Shown here piece after piece: positions 16,429-24,830 of a DNA stretch of 64,000 bases (position 1 is its first letter; every line of letters starts with the position of its first letter). This stretch comes from Flavobacterium aquicola (GTDB taxonomy: Bacteria; Bacteroidota; Bacteroidia; Flavobacteriales; Flavobacteriaceae). A model generated the notes under the pieces. It worked only from the letters and a program-made list of their open reading frames with translations. It did not search any database and was not told the DNA's origin. Both the position numbers and the translations under genes were made by a program. The stretch is from NCBI RefSeq assembly GCF_003385115.1, contig NZ_QUNI01000005.1:336563-400562 (forward strand), written 5' to 3'.

Positions 16429-19400
16429 TTGACTACATCTGAAAAATTAAAAAACATCACTGATAGGGCACTTTTTGAAAGGATTGCGGCATCAATATTA
16501 CGAGTCAAATTTCCACAATTGGCAAATTTGATTGAGGCAGGTGTCAATGAAAAAGGAGAAACGATAAAGAGCCCTGTTGATGGATTCTCAAAATCTTCGA
16601 ATGATGAATTTTGCTACATTGAATATACAACTGATGATTCTAACCTTAAAGAGAAGTGGCTACATGATCCCCAATTATATAAAGGAAAGAAAAAAAAGGA
16701 TCCTAAACCTGAAGGTGATTTATTGAAAGCGATTACAGAAGCTAAAAAAACGAAAATACTTTTAACGGAATCAAAATTCACTATTTATCTTGTGACAAAT
16801 CAAAAAGTTGATTCTGATTTATTTACACTAGCTAATAAAACTGCAGATAATGAAGATGTTAAATTAGAAATTATTGAATTATCAATTCTTAGTGACTTTT
16901 TAGATCATACTGCTTATGGTCATTGGATAAGAAAAACTCTTTTAGGTATTGAAGCTGAACTACTCTCAACACAGCTTTTTAAAGATATTTCATTAAAAAA
17001 CAAAAAAAACTATGCTTCAGACTTTTCAATTAATCCTAAAATTTTACACACTCGAAATGAATTTGAAACAATATTAGATGAGTTAAACAGCTCTGATTCT
17101 TTAGTGCATTTTATTACAGGTGAATCAGGGATGGGAAAGAGTAGCTTAGCATACTGGTTGATGGATAATTATATCTCTTCTGAAAAAGTTTCATTAAAAA
17201 TTAGTCCTGAAGTTGTATCAAATTCAATAAATTTAGAAACTGCTATTTTTGACCAATTGAAACTTCATCATAGGAATTTATTTTACGATGAAAACCAATT
17301 TCAATCTATAATTAAGGAAGTTTCGAGTATTTTAATAATAATCGACGATATTAACACAAGCTCAAACCCTCGTAAATTAATTGAGAAGATAATCTCTTGG
17401 AAAAGTAATAGCATTGACGGGAATTTGTTAAGAATAAAGATTGTTTGCCCAATATGGCCAATACACTTCAATTACTTTCAATCGGCTACTAATGAAAATC
17501 CATCGTTTACTTATAGCTCTCTGAAAGAATACAGAGATTTCGATAGTACACTACATATCAAAAATGTCTTAGTTCAAGCAAACATTCCTGCAAGTAAGTT
17601 TCAAATTAAAGAATTGTCAAGTAAGTTAGCACATGACCCTTTATTAATTGATTTATTTACCTCAGTAGTAAGTAAAATTGAGGATTTAAATAATATTTTT
17701 TTTCAAAGTATAATTGGTACTTATATTAAAAAAAACATTAATGAGATTGCTTATAATTTAAACGTATTAGAAATTAATTTAACAGAAAGTCTTTGTGAAT
17801 TGGGTAATTTGATGCTATTTAATAAAAATTTTACTCCGTCATATGAAGAGCTAAAATCTTGGATAAATCCCGATACTCTAAAAAAATTAGATTCTCTCTT
17901 TGTTAACAGAAAGTTAGTGTCAATTAGTGGAGAAAATATGGTTCTCTTTAGGCACGATAGAGTACGTGATGTAATTTTAAGTAATTCGCTACAAAATATA
18001 ATAAAGGATGATGTTTTAGCTATACACGCCTTTTTGATGTCTGATCCTTATTTATCAAATATTATATCTCTATCAATAAGTAAAAGAGAATTAAAAGAAA
18101 ATGATATACAATATTTACTCTCAGTTAATCCTACAGTTGTTTTTTCACATTTATTGGACGCAAAAAAAGGGCATAATAATATTTATTATTCGTTTTTGTT
18201 GACAATGGTAAGGAAATGGAATTTAGAAAATATCAAAGAAAATAAAGTAAGTAGTTCTGTTATTCATCATATTTTATTGCAACTGTTTTATTCTGATGCA
18301 GAAGATATAATGTTAATTACTGAACATTTTCCGGAAGATAATCATTTTTTACATTTGACTCGTTTTAAAAACGGGAATACAATCTCGGGATTAAAGTATC
18401 TATCTGTTTTTGCGGATTTTGAGCCTACGTACGGCAACAAGCAAAGAGAAGAAACTATGGAACATGTAAGATCAAAATTTTATGCTGTAACAGAAAAAAA
18501 CATTATTAAATATCTATTTGATTCACAATTTGAAAGTAGTAAATCTATAAGATTTTTATATCTATTGAGTGGTTATTGGAAATCTGAAAATTTAGCTGAA
18601 TACATTTATAAATCATGGTTAAAAAATGAAAATCACAAAGAAAGTAATTTGCTGTATGCTTTATGGGCGATATTACAATGCTTTGGAGAAAAATCGTCAA
18701 CATATGCAAAATATATCCTTCAAGAATGGGAAGCACTACAAGTTGAAGGTGAAGAAAGAAGTGGATTTCCTAAAGGAATTAAAAATAACATTACTTATTC
18801 CATTTCTAAATGTAAATGGGATATGCTTAATGATGATCAGATTAATTTGCTTGAAAAATTTAAAAAAAGAAAAATTGGCGAAGAAATTATTCATAATATT
18901 TTTTATAAGCAAGATTCCATTGTTGCTTTAAAATATACACTGCTTAGAAAAGCAGAAATTAAACGTGTTGCTCATCCACACAGTACAGCTTCACTTATGA
19001 TTTCCCTAGACAAGACATGGAGTCCTAAAGATCATGGAAAACAATTATCATTAAATAGTCATGCCTTTTTAAAAACAATATGGTCAAATAGAAAAAAAGA
19101 AAAAAATTTGCGGAAATATTCATTTTATGATTGGTGTGATAGTGCTTCGCAAACTGAATTACTTTCAGGACTAAAAGAAGTACTGCCAGCTGATAAAACT
19201 CTTTTTGTTGAATCAATATACAAAAGAGCTCGCGTTGGAGATTATAGTGTTGAGGAGGTTGTTTTAAAATTATTGGTGAAATATCCTAGATTACTTTCTG
19301 TGTTACCTAATATTTGGTCAGATAAAATAAAATGTGAAGTTGAAATATTGTTATGCAATAATAAATTCTTTGATTTTGAAGATATAAAAGATCTAATGAA

Positions 19401-20094
19401 TTTTATCCCTGAATCTGATGCGGAATATTATCTTTTAAAATATCAGAATATATTTGGGCATGATGATGTTCTTCTACAAATAGCATTATATGTAGCAACC
19501 GATGAAACGAGAAAGTTGGCTGCAGATATTTTTTTAAAATCTGATAAAAAAGATGAGTTATTTAGATTTACGCAATTTACATATGGATGTTATGAGCTTG
19601 GAAAAGAAGAAAAAATAACCATTCATAAATTAAATAGTTTAATTCCATATTTAGGATATTTCGACGAATCTAGCATAAACGTATTTGCTAGCCAATGCCA
19701 ACGTTCAGGCTATATTGAATGGTCTAAAAATAATTTATACTCCTTCATGATTGAGGCTGATAAAAAAGATTTCTTCCCTACTGATGATGATGTAATTCTA
19801 GAATTAAAAGAGTTTAGTCTTTCAAGTAAAATACACTGGGTCGATGATTGGTGTAAAAGACTTGAGAAGAGAGGGGTTGATTATTTAAGATTTATTAGTA
19901 TTCTTTCAAAATTTGCAAAGTATGAGAATTCTTTATTTGGTTTAATGGTTTTTGGTAGATGTCTAGAAATAATTGGAAAGAGAAAAGACATAGAACTTCT
20001 GGACAGTTATTGTTTGGAGACAGGTTATTTATTTGAGGCAGAAGAACTAATTAGAGATACAAAGTATACTATTATGAGGAACACATTGATTTAG
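16429..20094 (+). CDS. STAND-like NTPase with nuclease-like N terminus
   Basis: The product is 1221 residues. Residues about 10-170 look like a restriction-nuclease fold: an FERIAASIL helix, then PVDGF (Asp51) and FCYIEYTT (Glu65). A P-loop GESGMGKS is at 231-238 and a Walker B ILIIIDD at 301-307. The remainder is long and helical with repeat-like character, as in sensor domains. Effector, NTPase and sensor in one large protein is the plan of STAND defence proteins such as Avs. The start must be TTG 16429: an in-frame TAA lies at 16414-16416 and the first internal Met is residue 235, inside the P-loop. The catalytic Lys of a PD-(D/E)xK site is not certain. Defence is inferred from architecture and neighbours. 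Confidence 0.8.
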   Translation: MTTSEKLKNITDRALFERIAASILRVKFPQLANLIEAGVNEKGETIKSPVDGFSKSSNDEFCYIEYTTDDSNLKEKWLHDPQLYKGKKKKDPKPEGDLLKAITEAKKTKILLTESKFTIYLVTNQKVDSDLFTLANKTADNEDVKLEIIELSILSDFLDHTAYGHWIRKTLLGIEAELLSTQLFKDISLKNKKNYASDFSINPKILHTRNEFETILDELNSSDSLVHFITGESGMGKSSLAYWLMDNYISSEKVSLKISPEVVSNSINLETAIFDQLKLHHRNLFYDENQFQSIIKEVSSILIIIDDINTSSNPRKLIEKIISWKSNSIDGNLLRIKIVCPIWPIHFNYFQSATNENPSFTYSSLKEYRDFDSTLHIKNVLVQANIPASKFQIKELSSKLAHDPLLIDLFTSVVSKIEDLNNIFFQSIIGTYIKKNINEIAYNLNVLEINLTESLCELGNLMLFNKNFTPSYEELKSWINPDTLKKLDSLFVNRKLVSISGENMVLFRHDRVRDVILSNSLQNIIKDDVLAIHAFLMSDPYLSNIISLSISKRELKENDIQYLLSVNPTVVFSHLLDAKKGHNNIYYSFLLTMVRKWNLENIKENKVSSSVIHHILLQLFYSDAEDIMLITEHFPEDNHFLHLTRFKNGNTISGLKYLSVFADFEPTYGNKQREETMEHVRSKFYAVTEKNIIKYLFDSQFESSKSIRFLYLLSGYWKSENLAEYIYKSWLKNENHKESNLLYALWAILQCFGEKSSTYAKYILQEWEALQVEGEERSGFPKGIKNNITYSISKCKWDMLNDDQINLLEKFKKRKIGEEIIHNIFYKQDSIVALKYTLLRKAEIKRVAHPHSTASLMISLDKTWSPKDHGKQLSLNSHAFLKTIWSNRKKEKNLRKYSFYDWCDSASQTELLSGLKEVLPADKTLFVESIYKRARVGDYSVEEVVLKLLVKYPRLLSVLPNIWSDKIKCEVEILLCNNKFFDFEDIKDLMNFIPESDAEYYLLKYQNIFGHDDVLLQIALYVATDETRKLAADIFLKSDKKDELFRFTQFTYGCYELGKEEKITIHKLNSLIPYLGYFDESSINVFASQCQRSGYIEWSKNNLYSFMIEADKKDFFPTDDDVILELKEFSLSSKIHWVDDWCKRLEKRGVDYLRFISILSKFAKYENSLFGLMVFGRCLEIIGKRKDIELLDSYCLETGYLFEAEELIRDTKYTIMRNTLI

Positions 20095-20235
20095 ACAAAA
20101 AGATTACTAAATCTCTTTATTCTGTTTATGCGATATTGTGTTTTAGTCTAAAAGTTTGCATAATTGAATGATTTAGTATTGTGTAAACTGAAATTTAATA
20201 ATTGGTTGAAAACAAATATTATCCAGCCTATTTTC

Positions 20236-20243
20236 TATTTTTG
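20236..20243 (+). promoter_or_regulatory. -7 element of the AAA ATPase/subtilase operon
   Basis: TATTTTTG fits TANNTTTG and lies 30 bases before ATG 20274. It suggests that the pair is transcribed separately from the STAND gene. Confidence 0.5.
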
Positions 20244-20273
20244 TACCTTTAAACAAACTTACAAGCATTAACA

Positions 20274-21287
20274 ATGAACCAGACGCTACTAACAAGATTA
20301 TTTAAATCTATCGAAGGAAACAAAGAAGAACCTTTGGTAAGGATAGCTTATACCATTATTGATGATGAAAGAAAAAAAGGTCATACTAAATTAGCGGATA
20401 AACTAGATACAATCTTAGAAGGAAATTTAGTAAAATGGATAGAGCCTCAAAAGAATGAATCAAAACTAAAATTAACGAAGAATAGAGATGATGTTTTTAA
20501 GATTCCAGCAGATAGGAGATATAGATTGCCACTCGCAAGTCATGTTGATAGAGAATTTCTTAGACATCACATGGTATTGTCGGAAAATGTAGAATATAAG
20601 ATTGAAAGGATTGAAAATGAATATGCAGCTAAAGAAAGACTAGCTAATCATGGTTTAAAACCTCGACAAAAAATTTTACTATATGGTTCGTCAGGTTGTG
20701 GAAAGAGTATGTCTGCAGAACGGATCGCTTGGAATTTAGGGCTTCCTTTTTATAAAGTTCGATTTGATGCGATTATGTCGTCATATTTGGGTGAATCATC
20801 TGCAAATCTAAAATCTCTTTTCGACTCATTAAAAGACTTTCCCTGTGTTTTATTGCTTGATGAATTTGACATTATAGCAAAGAAGAGAGAAGGTCAAAAT
20901 AATGATGTAGGAGAAATTCATAGAATAGTGAACATTCTTTTAGGTTTACTTGAAGAATATGAGTCTCCAGGAATACTTATTGCTACAACCAATCTGGAAG
21001 AATCTATTGATACTGCATTGTTTAGAAGATTTGATGATATAATTCAAATTCCTAGACCTAATCAGGAAGAAATTTTAGGATTACTTCAAATGACTTTGTC
21101 ATCACTGAAACTTGGAAAAGATATTAATTTGACAGATCTTTCAAATAAAATGTTAGGATTTTCCTCTGCTTTGGTTGTAAAAGTTGCAAACGATGCAGCA
21201 AAACTTTCAGTGATAAAAAATCAAAAAGAAATTTCATTATTAAACTTGGAAAAAGCATTAGTAGAAAACATAGCTTTTAACAAGTAA
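20274..21287 (+). CDS. ietA: AAA+ ATPase, IetA-like
   Basis: The product is 337 residues. A helical N-terminal part of about 100 residues precedes a classical AAA+ module. Walker A GSSGCGKS is at 138-145, Walker B VLLLDE at 192-197, sensor-1 IATTN near 236-240 and the arginine finger RRFD at 251-254. The gene is followed 9 bases later by a subtilase gene. An AAA ATPase directly before an S8 protease is the composition of the IetAS anti-phage system. The ATPase probably senses or unfolds a phage target and activates or feeds the protease. The assignment to IetAS rests on composition and order, not on alignment. Confidence 0.8.
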   Translation: MNQTLLTRLFKSIEGNKEEPLVRIAYTIIDDERKKGHTKLADKLDTILEGNLVKWIEPQKNESKLKLTKNRDDVFKIPADRRYRLPLASHVDREFLRHHMVLSENVEYKIERIENEYAAKERLANHGLKPRQKILLYGSSGCGKSMSAERIAWNLGLPFYKVRFDAIMSSYLGESSANLKSLFDSLKDFPCVLLLDEFDIIAKKREGQNNDVGEIHRIVNILLGLLEEYESPGILIATTNLEESIDTALFRRFDDIIQIPRPNQEEILGLLQMTLSSLKLGKDINLTDLSNKMLGFSSALVVKVANDAAKLSVIKNQKEISLLNLEKALVENIAFNK

Positions 21288-21296
21288 AATTATTAT

Positions 21297-23762
21297 ATGG
21301 AGAAATTTCCACACTTAAAACTTGCACAAAAAATTACTGGCTCACCCAGACTTTTTGGTGGTGGAGATAAAAGTCAACGTTCAAAAGAGAATATTGAGAA
21401 TAGACGTTATCATGCAAATCACTTAAATCAACAAACTAATCAACTAAAGCAACTTTGGGATGAAAATATAGTTAAAAGACAAGAATTAGGGTTACCTGAT
21501 TTAAATCCAAATATAGTTCCTGTGTTTTTAAAAGTTGATCCATCATCATTTGATGTCGAAGCTGCATTTGCTGGATTTAATATAAATGTTATATCTGAAA
21601 ATGAAGATGGATATATAATTGGAGCTTCATTTGATGGTCTCCAAGGGTTGCGAGAGAAAATAAATAGGTTTTTAGAAGAAAAAGGTAGAGATAAAGATCA
21701 AGCATCTCAACTTTGGGAAATCCTATCAGAAAAAAAATGGCGTACAGAATATATCTTGTCTGAAGCTTTACTTCGAGAATGGGATACAATTATTGATGAA
21801 GAATTATATATTGTTGACGTAGCTATTGCATGTTATAAACAAATTATGCAAGAGCCAGATCCGAAAGTAAGGGGTTATGATAAAAAAATTCAAGAATATA
21901 GATCGCAATTAATAGCAAAAGATGAATTATTTGCTGAAAGACAAAGTGATTTTGAAAGATTTGTATTTGAGTATAGTGCTGAGTTTTTAAGCAGCTATTT
22001 AGAGTCTAATGATTCCTTTTCATGTAGAATTGAAATTGCAGGAAAAGGACTGAAAGATATTGTTATAAATTATCCTTTTATCTTCGAAGTGACAGAAGCA
22101 TGTGAAGTTGGTCTAGGGGAAATTAATTCTGAATCAGAATTTAACGATTATGGTATTAATACTTTAGTTCCTACCCATGACTCACCAAGTATTGTTGTAA
22201 TTGATAGCGGAATTCAAGAAGATCATAATTTATTAATAGGCGCAATTGACGTTGCTAGATCAAGATCTTATTTGAAGGATGTTCAAGTTGCAGATTTTGT
22301 AGCTGGGGGTGGCCATGGAACAAGGGTTGCAGGTGCAATTCTATATCCTAACGGAGTGACAGGAATTACTGAAGATTATCAATTGCCGTTCTTTATAAGA
22401 AATAGTCGCGTTTTGGATCACAATAGAAAGCTTCCGCTCTATATTTATCCACCTATTCTAATGACAACAATTGTTAATGATAATAGAGATTGTAAAATAT
22501 TTAATTTATCAATTAGTACTAAGGTGCCTTGCAGGATCCGACATATGTCGGCGTGGGCATCTTCTATCGATACCTTAATTCACCGAGAAGATATATTATT
22601 TGTAATATCAGTAGGAAATATTACAGCACGGGATATAAGTCATTATTTTGCAAAAGGAGATAATTATCCGGATTATTTATTTAAACCCGAAAACAGAATC
22701 GCCAATCCAGCACAGAGTAGTTTTGCTTTAGTTGTTGGATCAATAAATCATTCTGATTTTAATGATGGTTTATGGGCATCAATAGGTAACGTTCATGAGG
22801 TTTCTCCATTTTCAAGAGTTGGAACCGGTATTTGGGGAATGATAAAGCCAGATGTGGTTGAGTTTGGTGGTGGTTTAGTAAAAATGATAACTGGAAATTT
22901 AGTCTCTACAAAAAGTCAGATTTCTCCTGAACTTATCAGGTCTACATTGCACGGTGGGGGACATTATGGAAATGATGATGTTGGTACTTCATATGCTACA
23001 CCAAAAGTTGCTCATATTGTTGGGCAACTACTTAAATTATATCCAGATGAGGGTATGAATTTGATTAGAGCATTTGTTGTTCAAGGTGCAAGACTACCAA
23101 ATATGCTATTTAATAATCCAACCTTTGAAGGGTTTAGGCAATTTGGTTATGGTGTTCCATCATTAGAAAGAGTTGTAAATAACACACCACACAGAGTAAC
23201 ATTTTATAATACGAATACTATTCAAGCGGAAGAGGGGCATATATTTTCTCTCAAAATTCCAGAGAGTTTACGATCACAAGGGGATGATTATAGTGTTCTT
23301 GTTGAAGTCACTTTATCATATACTGCCGAGACCAGAAGAACTCGACAAAAAACCAAATCTTATTTGGCTACTTGGTTAGATTGGAATTCATCGAAAAAAG
23401 GTGAAACTTATCGTGATTATGAGGATTTTGCGATGAAAGAAATTAAGGGAACTGTAAATCATTATGATAATGTTGCTAGGAATCTACTACCCTCGTGGGA
23501 TTGGAAACTTGGGGAGAGAAATAATTGGGGACAAGTTAGAGGTGTAAGAAGAAATGATAGCACACTTCAAAAAGACTGGACAATAATAAGATCATTTGAT
23601 TTAACCGAGGAAATATGTTTTTCAGTTCGCGGGCATAAAGGTTGGGATAAAAATAAAAAAGACATTCCCTATGCTTTTGTTGTTACTATAGAAATTTTAG
23701 ATGCTAACGTTGAAATATATGAAGCTATTAGAATAGAAAATGAAGTTGAAATAGAAACGTAA
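21297..23762 (+). CDS. ietS: Subtilisin-like S8 serine protease, IetS-like
   Basis: The product is 821 residues. The catalytic triad is complete: Asp303 in VVIDSGIQEDH, His340 in GGGHGTRVAGAIL and Ser565 in GTSYATPK, with oxyanion Asn441 in SVGN. There is no signal peptide, so it works in the cytoplasm, unlike most subtilases. About 290 residues precede the protease core and about 220 follow it; neither part is recognised and both could recognise a partner or target. It is the second gene of the AAA ATPase operon. Together they match the IetAS plan. The direct target is unknown. Confidence 0.85.
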   Translation: MEKFPHLKLAQKITGSPRLFGGGDKSQRSKENIENRRYHANHLNQQTNQLKQLWDENIVKRQELGLPDLNPNIVPVFLKVDPSSFDVEAAFAGFNINVISENEDGYIIGASFDGLQGLREKINRFLEEKGRDKDQASQLWEILSEKKWRTEYILSEALLREWDTIIDEELYIVDVAIACYKQIMQEPDPKVRGYDKKIQEYRSQLIAKDELFAERQSDFERFVFEYSAEFLSSYLESNDSFSCRIEIAGKGLKDIVINYPFIFEVTEACEVGLGEINSESEFNDYGINTLVPTHDSPSIVVIDSGIQEDHNLLIGAIDVARSRSYLKDVQVADFVAGGGHGTRVAGAILYPNGVTGITEDYQLPFFIRNSRVLDHNRKLPLYIYPPILMTTIVNDNRDCKIFNLSISTKVPCRIRHMSAWASSIDTLIHREDILFVISVGNITARDISHYFAKGDNYPDYLFKPENRIANPAQSSFALVVGSINHSDFNDGLWASIGNVHEVSPFSRVGTGIWGMIKPDVVEFGGGLVKMITGNLVSTKSQISPELIRSTLHGGGHYGNDDVGTSYATPKVAHIVGQLLKLYPDEGMNLIRAFVVQGARLPNMLFNNPTFEGFRQFGYGVPSLERVVNNTPHRVTFYNTNTIQAEEGHIFSLKIPESLRSQGDDYSVLVEVTLSYTAETRRTRQKTKSYLATWLDWNSSKKGETYRDYEDFAMKEIKGTVNHYDNVARNLLPSWDWKLGERNNWGQVRGVRRNDSTLQKDWTIIRSFDLTEEICFSVRGHKGWDKNKKDIPYAFVVTIEILDANVEIYEAIRIENEVEIET

Positions 23763-23827
23763 ATATTCTACAGCTACACGAATTTTACGTTTAATTCCGA
23801 TTTATCTAGTAAAATGTTACGCTAATG

Positions 23828-23857
23828 TAATATTTTTATATCTTTGTAAAAATATTA
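23828..23857. promoter_or_regulatory. Inverted repeat enclosing a -7 promoter element
   Basis: TAATATTTTTA (23828-23838) and TAAAAATATTA (23847-23857) are exact inverted copies of 11 bp. Exactly between them is TATCTTTG (23839-23846), a TANNTTTG -7 element for the gene starting at 23862. A protein bound to this operator would cover the promoter. Confidence 0.7.
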
Positions 23858-23861
23858 TATT

Positions 23862-24665
23862 ATGAGCATGGATATAGAAAAACTAAAAAAATTACAAGAT
23901 AAATTAAATCAGCAACACGTAAAAGAAACTTACGATGAACTTCCGGATGCATTTATACAATTTCTTAAGAGCGAAATTGTAAATTATCATTTACACAAAG
24001 TCAAAATAACTGCAAAAAGCAAACAATCTCCCAGAGTATTAAATAGCTGGATTAATAGTGATATTTTATTTGTTGAGGAGGGGGACAAAGGCAAAAATCG
24101 TAGATTTGATAAGCTTGAAAGTATTTGGTTAAATATTGTAATTGAGGCAAGAAAATTTGGAATACCATTAGATTCGCTAAAACAAACTAGAAGGGATTTA
24201 ATGGTATCCCCAATTGAAGGTTTCTCACTTTTGAAATTCAGCGTTTTAGACGCAATATTGAGAAACCCCAAAATTTTAATGATTTATGAGGAAGGGCATA
24301 CAAATATAATGTCCTTAGAAGCTTATTCAAAAATATTTACTACAGCAACTCTTCCTACTCATATAAACCTCAGGTTGCTTGATTTCATAGAGCCTGAATT
24401 TCCCAATAATGCTTTCCAAAGAGATTTTGCAATTGAAAACGTTTATGAAAGCGAGGAAAAGATGACGCTTTTGTATTTTCTCAAAACCGGTGATTTTAAA
24501 TTCATAAAACTTTATATTGATGAAAAAGAGAGCGATGTAAGATTAATTGAAAATTCAAATTTAGTTTTTCAAAATAAAGACCTATTTACTGCAATATCAT
24601 TATGGTCATTTAAAAAAGTTGAAATATATCTTGTTGATGATATTAAGTTAACTATAACAACTTAG
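23862..24665 (+). CDS. MerR-like helix-turn-helix regulator
   Basis: The product is 267 residues. Residues about 55-110 resemble a MerR DNA-binding domain: SPRVLNSWINSDILFVEEGDK, then NRRFDKLESIWLNIVIEARKFGIPLDSLKQTRRDLM, ending in the usual helix after an R-x-F-G step. The C-terminal half is unrecognised and might bind a ligand or partner. It lies 3 bases before a 53-residue ORF that overlaps the large serine recombinase, so these three are probably an operon. A role in controlling integration and excision is likely. It could also serve as an excision factor, but no sequence feature proves that. Confidence 0.7.
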   Translation: MSMDIEKLKKLQDKLNQQHVKETYDELPDAFIQFLKSEIVNYHLHKVKITAKSKQSPRVLNSWINSDILFVEEGDKGKNRRFDKLESIWLNIVIEARKFGIPLDSLKQTRRDLMVSPIEGFSLLKFSVLDAILRNPKILMIYEEGHTNIMSLEAYSKIFTTATLPTHINLRLLDFIEPEFPNNAFQRDFAIENVYESEEKMTLLYFLKTGDFKFIKLYIDEKESDVRLIENSNLVFQNKDLFTAISLWSFKKVEIYLVDDIKLTITT

Positions 24666-24668
24666 GTT

Positions 24669-24830
24669 ATGATTAGTATTGAAAAATGCAAAGAGATACT
24701 TAATAAGTCTGAACGTAAATTTACGGATGATGAAGTTAAGAAAATTAGGGATTACTTATATATAGCAGCAACAATAGAAAATGACAAATTCAAAACTGAA
24801 ACGAAGAAAGACAGCAGTAATATACACTAG
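24669..24830 (+). CDS. Small ORF overlapping the recombinase start
   Basis: The ORF has 53 codons beginning MISIEKCKEILNK and containing FTDDEVKKIRDYLYIAATIE. It overlaps the first 50 bases of the recombinase gene in another frame. The amphipathic helices suggest a folded small protein. From memory, similar short proteins stand before recombinase genes in other Bacteroidota elements, which would support a real gene, perhaps in translational coupling with or control of the recombinase. Confidence 0.6.
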   Translation: MISIEKCKEILNKSERKFTDDEVKKIRDYLYIAATIENDKFKTETKKDSSNIH

